From Streptomyces sp. LaPpAH-108 (GTDB lineage Bacteria > Actinomycetota > Actinomycetes > Streptomycetales > Streptomycetaceae), in the NCBI RefSeq assembly GCF_000373625.1, contig NZ_KB891998.1, forward strand, positions 100,176 through 164,175: a stretch of DNA of 64,000 bases, in the 5' to 3' direction. The notes below the pieces were generated by a model. The model was not told the origin of the DNA, searched no databases, and saw only the letters and a program-made list of their open reading frames with translations. The first letter of the stretch is position 1. Every line of letters starts with the position of its first letter. This document shows, in pieces, positions 57,969-64,000 of the stretch. The position numbers were made by a program, and so were the translations under genes.

Positions 57969-58622
57969 GTGGACCACGACAGCCCCAAGGCGCGCTGGGA
58001 GCGCCGCGCCGAGATGCCGCTCACCGTGGCCTCGCTGACGTTCCTCGGCTCGTACGCCGCCCTCGTCCTCGCCCCGCGCCCCGGCACGCCCTGGGACGAC
58101 CTCTGGCTCTCCCTGCTCTTCGCCTGCTGGGCCCTGTTCGCCGTCGACTACGCCGTGCGCTGGACCCTCAGCGGCATGGGCCCGGGCTTCGTCCGCGCCC
58201 ACTGGCTGGACACCCTCGTCCTGATCCTCCCCCTGCTGCGCCCGCTGCGCGTCGTCCGCATCTACGAGTCCATGGAGCACCGGCGCGGACTCCCCCGGCT
58301 CCCGCTGTACGCGCGCGTGATCGTCTACTCCGGGCTCTCCACCCTGCTGATGGGCTTCACGGGCGCGCTCGCCGTCTACCAGCAGGAGAAGGACGCCCCG
58401 GCCTCCCACATGAAGACCTTCGGCGACGCCGTCTGGTGGGCCTGCTCCACCCTCTCCACCGTCGGCTACGGCGACGTCGTCCCGGTCACCACGGGCGGCC
58501 GGGTGATCGCGGCGGCCATGATGGCGGGCGGCTTGGCGCTGCTGGGGGCGGTGACGGGGTCGTTCTCGTCGTGGCTGCTGCAGGTGTTCTCACGGGAAGA
58601 GGACAAGCCCCCGAGGCGCTAG
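57969..58622 (+). CDS. Voltage-gated-type potassium channel-like membrane protein
   Basis: 217 residues with about five or six hydrophobic helices. The selectivity filter TVGYGD (164-169) is intact, preceded by the pore helix AVWWACSTLS and followed by helix 178-203. The segment LLRPLRVVRIYESMEHRR (89-106) has spaced arginines like an S4 voltage sensor but only three or four charges. GTG at 57969-57971; no strong ribosome binding site, and ATG at residue 16 is an alternative. It is divergent from the HIT gene, and its stop codon is inside a terminator shared with thrS. Confidence 0.88.
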   Translation: MDHDSPKARWERRAEMPLTVASLTFLGSYAALVLAPRPGTPWDDLWLSLLFACWALFAVDYAVRWTLSGMGPGFVRAHWLDTLVLILPLLRPLRVVRIYESMEHRRGLPRLPLYARVIVYSGLSTLLMGFTGALAVYQQEKDAPASHMKTFGDAVWWACSTLSTVGYGDVVPVTTGGRVIAAAMMAGGLALLGAVTGSFSSWLLQVFSREEDKPPRR

Positions 58623-58634
58623 TCCTCGGGGGCT
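58606..58634. terminator. Bidirectional terminator between the channel gene and thrS
   Basis: The 11-base arms AGCCCCCGAGG and CCTCGGGGGCT flank the channel's stop codon and lie 20 bases past thrS, serving both convergent genes. Confidence 0.8.
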
Positions 58635-58654
58635 CGCACGGAGGCCGGTCCGGA

Positions 58655-60631
58655 TCAGACCTGGACCCGCTCCTCCACGACCTTCGCGATCTTCGCGATG
58701 GCGTCGTCGAACGGGATGCCGTTCTCCTGCGAACCGTCGCGGTAGCGGAAGGAGACGGTGCCCGCGCTCATGTCCTCGTCACCAACGATGACCATGAACG
58801 GCACCTTCTGCTTCTGGGCGTTTCTGATCTTCTTCTGCATCCGGTCCGAGGAGGAGTCCACCTCGACCCGCAGACCCTGCTTCTTGGCCTCGGCCGCGAA
58901 CTTCTCCAGGTATTCGACATGCCCGTCACCGATCGGGATGCCGACGGCCTGCACGGGGGCGAGCCACGCCGGGAAGGCGCCCGCGTAGTGCTCCAGGAGG
59001 ACGGCGAAGAAGCGCTCGATGGAGCCGAACAGCGCACGGTGGATCATGACCGGCCGCTGCTTGGTGCCGTCGGCCGCCGTGTACTCCAGGTCGAACCGCT
59101 CGGGCAGGTTGAAGTCGAGCTGGATGGTCGACATCTGCCAGGTACGGCCGATGGCGTCTCGCGCCTGGACGGAGATCTTCGGGCCGTAGAACGCGGCACC
59201 GCCCGGGTCGGGCACCAGCGGCAGGCCCTGCTTCTCGGCGACCTGACGCAGCGTCTCGGTGGCCTCTTCCCAGGCGTCGTCGGAGCCGACGAACTTTTCC
59301 GGATCCTTGGTGGAGAGCTCCAGGTAGAAGTCGGTCAGACCGTAGTCGCGCAGCAGGCCGAGGACGAAGGTGAGCGTGCGGTCCAGCTCCTCCGCCATCT
59401 GCTCACGGGTGCAGTAGATGTGCGCGTCGTCCTGGGTGAAGCCGCGGGCCCGGGTCAGGCCGTGCACGACGCCCGACTTCTCGTACCGGTACACAGTGCC
59501 GAACTCGAAGAGCCTCAGGGGCAGCTCGCGATACGAGCGACCGCGCGCGTCGAAGATCAGGTTGTGCATCGGGCAGTTCATGGGCTTGAGGTAGTAGTCC
59601 ACGCCCTCGTCGAGCTGCATGGGCGGGTACATGCCGTCGGCGTACCAGTCCAGGTGGCCCGAGGTCTCGAAGAGCTTCCCCTTCGTCGCGTGCGGGGTGT
59701 AGACGAACTCGTAGCCCTCTTCCTCGTGGCGGCGCCGCGAGTAGTCCTCCATGGTGCGACGCACGATGCCGCCCTTGGGGTGGAAGACGGCGAGGCCGGA
59801 GCCGATCTGCTCCGGGATGGAGAAGAGGTCCAGCTCGTTGCCCAGCTTGCGGTGGTCGCGCTTCTCGGCCTCGGCAAGGAACTCCAGGTGCGCCTTCAGC
59901 TCGTCCTTGGACGGCCAGGCGGTGCCGTAGATGCGCTGGAGCTGCTTGTTCTTCTCGCTGCCGCGCCAGTAGGCCGAGGCGTTGCGCATCAGCTTGAACG
60001 CCGGGATGAGCCGGGTGGAGGGCAGGTGCGGACCCCGGCAGAGGTCCTTCCAGCACAGCTCGCCGGTCTTGGCGTCCAGGTTGTCGTAGATGGTCAGCTC
60101 GCCGGAGCCGACCTCGACGTCCGCGCCGTCCTCGGAGGAGGCCGAGCCCTTGAGGCCGATCAGCTCCAGCTTGTACGGCTCGTCGGCCAGCTCCGCGCGG
60201 GCCTCCTCGTCGGTGACCACGCGGCGGGAGAACTTCTGGCCCCGCTTCTGGATCTCCTGCATCTTCTTCTCGATGGCCTTGAGGTCATCGGGGTGGAAGG
60301 GCTTCTCCACGTCGAAGTCGTAGTAGAACCCGTCCTTGACCGGCGGCCCGATGCCGAGCTTCGCCTCGGGGAACAGCTCCTGCACGGCCTGGGCCATCAC
60401 ATGCGCGGTGGAGTGGCGCAGGATGTTGAGACCGTCCTCGGAGGAGATCTCGACGGCCTCGACCTCGTCGCCGTCGGACAGCTCGTACGCGAGGTCCTTC
60501 AGCTCGCCGCCCACGCGCGCGGCGATGATCGAGCGCTCGCCCGCGAAGAGGTCGGCGGCCGTAGTGCCCGTCGTCACCACGCGTTCTTCCCGCTCGGAAT
60601 CGCGTTGGATGATCACACGGACGTCTGACAC
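58655..60631 (-). CDS. thrS: Threonyl-tRNA synthetase
   Basis: 658 residues in four parts: TGS (1-65), editing domain with HSTAHVMAQAV and the C-terminal CRGPH, class II catalytic core with YLKPMNCPMHNLIF (zinc Cys), RLFEFGTVYRYEKSG motif 2 and MIHRALFGSIERF motif 3, and an anticodon domain (PVQAVGIPIGDGH). The start is GTG at 60629-60631, with AGGAGA six bases upstream. No T-box leader is seen in the 92 bases before the next gene. Confidence 0.97.
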   Translation of the reverse strand: MSDVRVIIQRDSEREERVVTTGTTAADLFAGERSIIAARVGGELKDLAYELSDGDEVEAVEISSEDGLNILRHSTAHVMAQAVQELFPEAKLGIGPPVKDGFYYDFDVEKPFHPDDLKAIEKKMQEIQKRGQKFSRRVVTDEEARAELADEPYKLELIGLKGSASSEDGADVEVGSGELTIYDNLDAKTGELCWKDLCRGPHLPSTRLIPAFKLMRNASAYWRGSEKNKQLQRIYGTAWPSKDELKAHLEFLAEAEKRDHRKLGNELDLFSIPEQIGSGLAVFHPKGGIVRRTMEDYSRRRHEEEGYEFVYTPHATKGKLFETSGHLDWYADGMYPPMQLDEGVDYYLKPMNCPMHNLIFDARGRSYRELPLRLFEFGTVYRYEKSGVVHGLTRARGFTQDDAHIYCTREQMAEELDRTLTFVLGLLRDYGLTDFYLELSTKDPEKFVGSDDAWEEATETLRQVAEKQGLPLVPDPGGAAFYGPKISVQARDAIGRTWQMSTIQLDFNLPERFDLEYTAADGTKQRPVMIHRALFGSIERFFAVLLEHYAGAFPAWLAPVQAVGIPIGDGHVEYLEKFAAEAKKQGLRVEVDSSSDRMQKKIRNAQKQKVPFMVIVGDEDMSAGTVSFRYRDGSQENGIPFDDAIAKIAKVVEERVQV

Positions 60632-60723
60632 CGGTCTCTCCTGACTGAAGTGGGATGCGGCGCCATACCAGGAGCGCGCGCACAAGGGATCGTACCGACC
60701 CGGCACCGTCGACCGCGAAACGG

Positions 60724-61974
60724 TTACTTTCCGTCCCCGCTTCCGTACGGCTCCCCGCAGGTCTCGCCGCACGCCTCCTCGAAGGAGTCCAGGTTCTCCT
60801 GGAGGGATTTCATCAGCCGGTCGCGCTCGACGTCGTCGACCTGGACGGGGACGACGCCGGTGGCGCCGGCGAGCCTGCGGAAGCCGCCCCGGCGCTCCAG
60901 CCTGCCGCGCACGCGCACCGGGAGGCCGACGAGGTGGGCGTATCCGGCGATGCGGTAGTCCTCCTCGCCGAGGGTGAGGCGCAGATGGGCCACCTCGGCG
61001 CCGGTGAGGACGCGGAGCCGTACGGTGCCCGCGCCGCGCGGTCCTGAGCGGCGCAGGCGGACGACGACGCCGGTGACCGCGACGGGGACGGAGGGTTCGG
61101 CGCACAGATAGCGCGCGGCGGCGGCGCGCAGGACGGGCAGGTCGCCTGGTGAGAACTCGACGGGTTCGGCGTGGGCGGCGCAGCCGTCGGGGACTCCGGC
61201 GGCGGGGGCCCAGGAGACGGTGACACGGGCACCCTCGCTGCCGCGGACGAGGACGGTGAGCGCTTCGGTGAGTTCGCGGCTGACTCCGGCGGCGATCGCG
61301 CCGTCGAAGGCGTCGGGGCTGCCGGTGGCGCGCTGGTAGTCGATGGCCTCGCGGGTGGCGTGCAGGGACTGGTGGAGGCGGACGGCGAGGGGGCGTGCGG
61401 TGGGGACGGGGGCGAAGGCGGTGAGGCGGCGGCCTTCGGCGGCGGGTCCGACGAGCATTTTGTCGAGGAGGGCGTCGGCGGCGGCGCGGTGGCGGGCGCC
61501 GTGGTAGCCGGCCGGGGCGCGGGTGGCGAGGGCGGCGGCGAGGAGGGTGCGGCGGGCGGCGGTGCGCAGGTGTTCGTCGGCGGTCCAGGGGGTGGCTCCG
61601 GCGGGGCCGCAGGGGGTGTCGCGGTGCCAGCGGATCTCGTCGCTGGGTACGGCGAGGGCGATGAGTACTTCGCGGGCGGTGGGGGCGGTGCTGCGGGCGA
61701 GGGCGTCCAGGGCTTCGCCGAGGAGGTCGTCGCTGTCGGGGAAGGAGCGGTTCTCGGGCACGAGGAGGCTGGTGCCGGGGCCCGCGGGGGCGGGTGGGGT
61801 CCAGCGGCCGTAGCGTCCGGGGGCGCCGCCGCGTCGTTGCCAGCCGTGGCGGTGCAGCAGCGTGGTGAGGGCGGCGGGGTCGACGCGGGCGGGGTCGGGG
61901 GTCTCGTGCCAGGGGAGGTGGTCGGGGTGGGCGCGCAGGTGGCGGACGGTGTCGTCGTCGGTGCGGCTTCTCAT
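60724..61974 (-). CDS. Unknown protein coupled to the DUF4365 gene
   Basis: 416 residues, no recognised family. The N-terminal 290 residues are helical and loop-rich (TADEHLRTAARRTLLAAALATRA, KMLVGPAAEGRRLTAFAPVP). The C-terminal part (about 296-383) is beta-rich and OB-fold-like (VAVTGVVVRLRRSGPRGAGT, AHLVGLPVRVRGRLERRGGF). An acidic C-terminus has two Cys (ACGETCGE). Its ATG at 61974 overlaps the DUF4365 stop by four bases, so the two are translationally coupled. Its body is strongly GC-rich, like its neighbours, with no sign of recent transfer. Confidence 0.8.
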   Translation of the reverse strand: MRSRTDDDTVRHLRAHPDHLPWHETPDPARVDPAALTTLLHRHGWQRRGGAPGRYGRWTPPAPAGPGTSLLVPENRSFPDSDDLLGEALDALARSTAPTAREVLIALAVPSDEIRWHRDTPCGPAGATPWTADEHLRTAARRTLLAAALATRAPAGYHGARHRAAADALLDKMLVGPAAEGRRLTAFAPVPTARPLAVRLHQSLHATREAIDYQRATGSPDAFDGAIAAGVSRELTEALTVLVRGSEGARVTVSWAPAAGVPDGCAAHAEPVEFSPGDLPVLRAAAARYLCAEPSVPVAVTGVVVRLRRSGPRGAGTVRLRVLTGAEVAHLRLTLGEEDYRIAGYAHLVGLPVRVRGRLERRGGFRRLAGATGVVPVQVDDVERDRLMKSLQENLDSFEEACGETCGEPYGSGDGK

Positions 61975-62537
61975 GGTCTGCCTCCCGTCCCGACGCGCGT
62001 CATGATCTCGCAGAGCGCGCGGTCGTCGAAGATGCGGGTGACCGGTATGCGCACGGTGGTGCGGTGGCGTCCGGTGACGGGGTGTCCGGCGAGGTTGACC
62101 CAGTAGCAGCAGTGGCGGAGGTCGAGCCGGTCGTGTCCGGCGCGCAGCCAGTCCTCCTGGGCGCGCGGGACGATCATGACGACGAGGATCTTGTGCACCG
62201 AGACAGGGGTGCGGGCGAGCTTGCGCAGATGGTCGTTGTCGAGCGTGAAGGAGAAGGTGGGCCCCGGGGGGTGGGGGGCGATCTGGTAGGTGCACTTGAG
62301 CTGCACCTTGATCGTCACTTCGTCGTCGACGGTGTGGCCTGGGGCGCTGTGGCTGACGTGCCAGTCGATGCCGTTGTCCGGGAAGGGCTGGGACAGGGAG
62401 CAGCCCGCGGCGGCGGCGACCGCGTGCAGATAGCCGACCTGCAAGGTCTCCATGCAGGCGGTGGTGGCGAGTGTGCCGCGAACCAGTCCCGCGCGTTCGG
62501 GCAGCAGCCCGCCCCGCTCGGGCTGCGCAATGGCCAT
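61971..62537 (-). CDS. DUF4365-type predicted PD-(D/E)xK nuclease-like protein
   Basis: 188 residues. The pattern D58 (GIDW) followed 20 residues later by Q79-L80-K81 (IKVQLKC) resembles the D...(D/E/Q)xK core of restriction-type nucleases and the usual DUF4365 block (GIDG ... QVKS). A hydrophobic beta strand on each side supports the fold. Start ATG at 62537 has GGAAGG ten bases upstream. It heads the two-gene unit. Activity is unproven; Gln in place of Asp/Glu is known in some members. Confidence 0.8.
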   Translation of the reverse strand: MAIAQPERGGLLPERAGLVRGTLATTACMETLQVGYLHAVAAAAGCSLSQPFPDNGIDWHVSHSAPGHTVDDEVTIKVQLKCTYQIAPHPPGPTFSFTLDNDHLRKLARTPVSVHKILVVMIVPRAQEDWLRAGHDRLDLRHCCYWVNLAGHPVTGRHRTTVRIPVTRIFDDRALCEIMTRVGTGGRP

Positions 62538-62705
62538 GACCAACAGCCTTCCCAGCCAAGGGTTTCCCCGTTGCGGGCCGCTGAACTGCAAAGACCCGTA
62601 CTCCTGTTGTCTCCGCCCGGCGTACGGCGCAAACAGCCCGGGTATCACCAAACGGGCAGAAGACGGCACGTCATCTGTCGTGGGTGAACGAGGAGTTGGG
62701 TTGGG

Positions 62706-63431
62706 ATGACTTGCTGGTACGAAGGGGCTCTGGCCGCCTTCGACACGGAGACGACGGGTGTGGACGTCGAGGGCGACCGGATCGTGGCCGCCGCCGTCGT
62801 GGTGCAGGACGCGCCGGGTACGCGGCCCCGGGTGAGCCGGTGGCTGGTGAACCCGGGGGTGCCGGTGCCCGCGGAGGCGACGGCGGTGCACGGGCTGACG
62901 GAGGAACATCTCCAGCACAACGGCCGCTGGCCGGCGCCGGTGATGTACGAGATAGCCCAGCAGCTGGCGGAGCACACGGCGATGGGGCGGCCGTTGGTGG
63001 TGATGAACGCGCCGTTCGATCTGACGCTGCTGGACCGCGAGTTGCGGCGGCACCGGGCCTCGTCGCTGGACCGCTGGTTCGAGGGGGCCCCGCTGCGGGT
63101 GCTCGACCCCCGGGTCCTGGACAAGCAGCTGGACCGCTATCGCAAGGGGCGCCGCACGTTGACCGATCTGTGCGAGCACTACGGCGTGGCGCTGAACGAC
63201 GCGCACGACGCGGCGGCGGACGCGCTGGCGGCGCTGGATGTCGTACGGGCGGTGGGGCGGCGGTTCTCGGCGCGTCTTGAGCGGCTGTCCCCGGCGGAGC
63301 TGCACGCGTTGCAGGTGGGCTGGCACGCGGCGCAGGCGCGGGGGCTCCAGGCGTGGTTCGCGCGCAGTGGTTCGCCGGAGACGGTGAGCACGGAGTGGCC
63401 GCTGAGGGCGGAGCTGTCGGCGGCGGCGTAG
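62706..63431 (+). CDS. DnaQ-like DEDDh 3'-5' exonuclease
   Basis: The 241-residue protein has all five DEDDh residues: D13 and E15 (FDTETTG), D105 (NAPFD), H167 and D172 (NDAHDAAADA). It resembles stand-alone exonucleases of the polymerase-III epsilon type rather than the epsilon subunit itself, since no clamp-binding or alpha-binding domain is obvious. The C-terminal part (about 190-241) contains LQVGWHAAQARGLQAWFARSG. ATG at 62706 with GAGGAG six bases upstream. It is divergent from the DUF4365 gene by 168 bases, so the two may share regulatory DNA. Confidence 0.93.
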   Translation: MTCWYEGALAAFDTETTGVDVEGDRIVAAAVVVQDAPGTRPRVSRWLVNPGVPVPAEATAVHGLTEEHLQHNGRWPAPVMYEIAQQLAEHTAMGRPLVVMNAPFDLTLLDRELRRHRASSLDRWFEGAPLRVLDPRVLDKQLDRYRKGRRTLTDLCEHYGVALNDAHDAAADALAALDVVRAVGRRFSARLERLSPAELHALQVGWHAAQARGLQAWFARSGSPETVSTEWPLRAELSAAA

Positions 63432-63468
63432 CGGGGGCGGTCGGTGCCGTGCCGTGGGGGCGTACGAC

Positions 63469-63502
63469 GACGGCCCACCTGCTCGCAAGCAGATGGGCCG
63501 TC
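63469..63502. terminator. Hairpin between the exonuclease and tRNA genes
   Basis: Arms GACGGCCCACCTGCT and AGCAGATGGGCCGTC pair with one mismatch around a CGCA loop. It can serve the plus-strand exonuclease and the minus-strand tRNA. Confidence 0.75.
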
Positions 63503-63510
63503 GATCCGGG

Positions 63511-63582
63511 TGGGCGATACTGGGTTCGAACCAGTGACCTCTTCGGTGTGAACGAAGCGCTCTCCCACTGAGCTAATCGCCC
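63511..63582 (-). tRNA. tRNA-Val (anticodon CAC)
   Basis: A 72-base cloverleaf on the minus strand: acceptor GGGCGAT/ATCGCCC, D arm GCTC/GAGC, anticodon stem CTTCG/CGAAG with loop TTCACAC giving anticodon CAC (reads GTG), and T arm ACTGG/CCAGT with TTCGAAC. Discriminator A. The CCA end is not encoded. A possible -10 TATTGT lies upstream (63596-63601). tRNA 3' ends are frequent integration sites, but no integrase or repeat is seen nearby. Confidence 0.97.
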
Positions 63583-64000
63583 GGGAACGCACTGAACAAT
63601 ACAGGTCTCGGCGGGCTTCCTCCAAACCGCCTCGGTACGGGGCACCGGCCGGGGCCGTCGTGGCGTGGCCGGACGCCTGAGGCAGGGGTCACGGAGGGGG
63701 TGACGGGCGGGGTTCCGCGCGGTGCGCCCGGGCCGCGTGTGCGGCATTGCGCGTCCGCTTCCCATGAAGTGACTTGTACTCATATGACCTGTCGGAACAC
63801 AGGACTTGAGGATTCCGGAATTCCGGGTGCGATGCGGAGTGCCATGGAAATGCGGGCGCATGGGGAAATGCGGGGGCATGGTCGCGAATAGGGTCCGGGG
63901 GTATTTCCGGAGGCGGCCTGAATGGGGTGCTTCGGTGCGCGTGGGACGGCCCGTCCGGAAGTCGGTCTTGACGGGTGCCTACGGGAAGCGGCGGGCGCGG
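63583..64000. other. Gene-free right end (418 bases)
   Basis: It contains the tRNA promoter region near 63596-63625. From about 63760 there is a less GC-rich patch, probably regulatory DNA of a gene beyond the edge; it includes a perfect GGAATTCC. An 18-base unit occurs twice in tandem, 63846-63863 and 63864-63881 (GGAAATGCGGGCGCATGG, one mismatch). A TTGACG lies at 63968-63973 without a clear -10 before the edge. A 63-codon open frame (63700-63891, plus) shows no family or ribosome binding site and is not called. Confidence 0.4.
63846..63881 (+). repeat. Tandem 18-base direct repeat
   Basis: GGAAATGCGGGCGCATGG then GGAAATGCGGGGGCATGG, one difference. Each unit carries a TGCGGG(C/G)GCA palindrome-like core, so the pair could be a dimeric operator. 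Confidence 0.5.

Noticed and set aside
60632..60723. T-box leader before thrS (and before alaS and hisS)
   Set aside because: The gaps are short or absent, with no T-box core (UGGN) or specifier-stem architecture visible.
63700..63891. 63-codon plus-strand frame near the right edge
   Set aside because: No family resemblance or binding site; part of it is the 18-base tandem repeat.
63511..64000. Integration site or prophage at tRNA-Val
   Set aside because: No integrase, no duplicated tRNA 3' end and no composition change beyond a small AT-richer patch are seen inside the window.

Overview
This window is a high-GC (Streptomyces-type) chromosomal core segment. The codon positions are strongly GC3-biased, starts are often GTG (two TTG), and the developmental regulator bldD, the actinobacterial host factor sIHF and a mycobacteria-like phosphatidylinositol-mannoside block are all present. 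As far as I remember it, the gene order matches the S. coelicolor interval that runs from priA and metK past thrS. No species name can be fixed from sequence alone. I see no prophage, insertion sequence, CRISPR array or rRNA operon; the single RNA gene is a tRNA-Val(CAC) near the right end.

Layout, left to right. 1-4555, all minus: priA (cut by the left edge), metK, coaBC, rpoZ, gmk and sIHF. 4841-14852, minus: the pyrimidine operon in transcription order pyrR-pyrB-pyrC-(PH-like membrane protein)-carA-carB-pyrD-pyrF, with a PyrR-binding-type RNA loop over the pyrR ribosome binding site and a strong hairpin between carB and pyrD. 15104-15604, plus: bldD, with its own promoter overlapped by a BldD-box palindrome. 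15794-22914, minus: nusB, efp, a degenerate M24 peptidase, a P-loop ATPase, then the shikimate genes aroB-aroK-aroC, and aroE. 22895-29546, minus: mltG, ruvX, alaS, two small membrane-associated proteins and zinc-free rpsD. 29889-34176, minus: rarA, a VKOR-family protein, hisS and an MBL-fold hydrolase. 34357-36581, plus: a membrane-anchored cyclophilin and a DUF349 protein. 36699-48627, minus: rel, apt, secF-secD-yajC, ruvB-ruvA-ruvC, yebC and pdxT-pdxS. 48741-52876, minus: a LemA-like protein, an 856-bp C-rich repeat array, then pimA, a PatA-type acyltransferase and the phosphatidylinositol phosphate synthase. 53201-57274, plus: an EF-G-like protein with broken GTPase motifs and an unknown three-helix membrane protein. 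57341-64000: a HIT-family Ap4A phosphorylase (minus), a potassium-channel-like protein (plus), thrS (minus), a two-gene DUF4365 cassette (minus), a divergent DEDDh exonuclease (plus), the tRNA and a gene-free right end.

How the genes fit together. Most operons show 4-base ATGA/GTGA stop-start overlaps (pyrC/PH/carA, pyrD/pyrF, aroC/aroK/aroB, apt/secF, ruvC/ruvA, acyltransferase/pimA), so translational coupling is common. Themes are nucleotide synthesis and its alarmone control (pyr, gmk, apt, rel, rpoZ), translation (efp, alaS, hisS, thrS, rpsD, EF-G2), membrane and envelope biogenesis (sec, pim, mltG), recombination (ruv, rarA, ruvX) and vitamin B6, CoA and SAM supply.

The places most worth a second look are: the DUF4365/unknown/exonuclease group beside the tRNA; the C-rich repeat array; the pseudo-GTPase EF-G2; the M24 peptidase with three altered metal ligands next to efp; the PH-like membrane protein locked inside the pyr operon; and the RNA structures in the pyrR, carB-pyrD, sIHF and rpsD non-coding regions.
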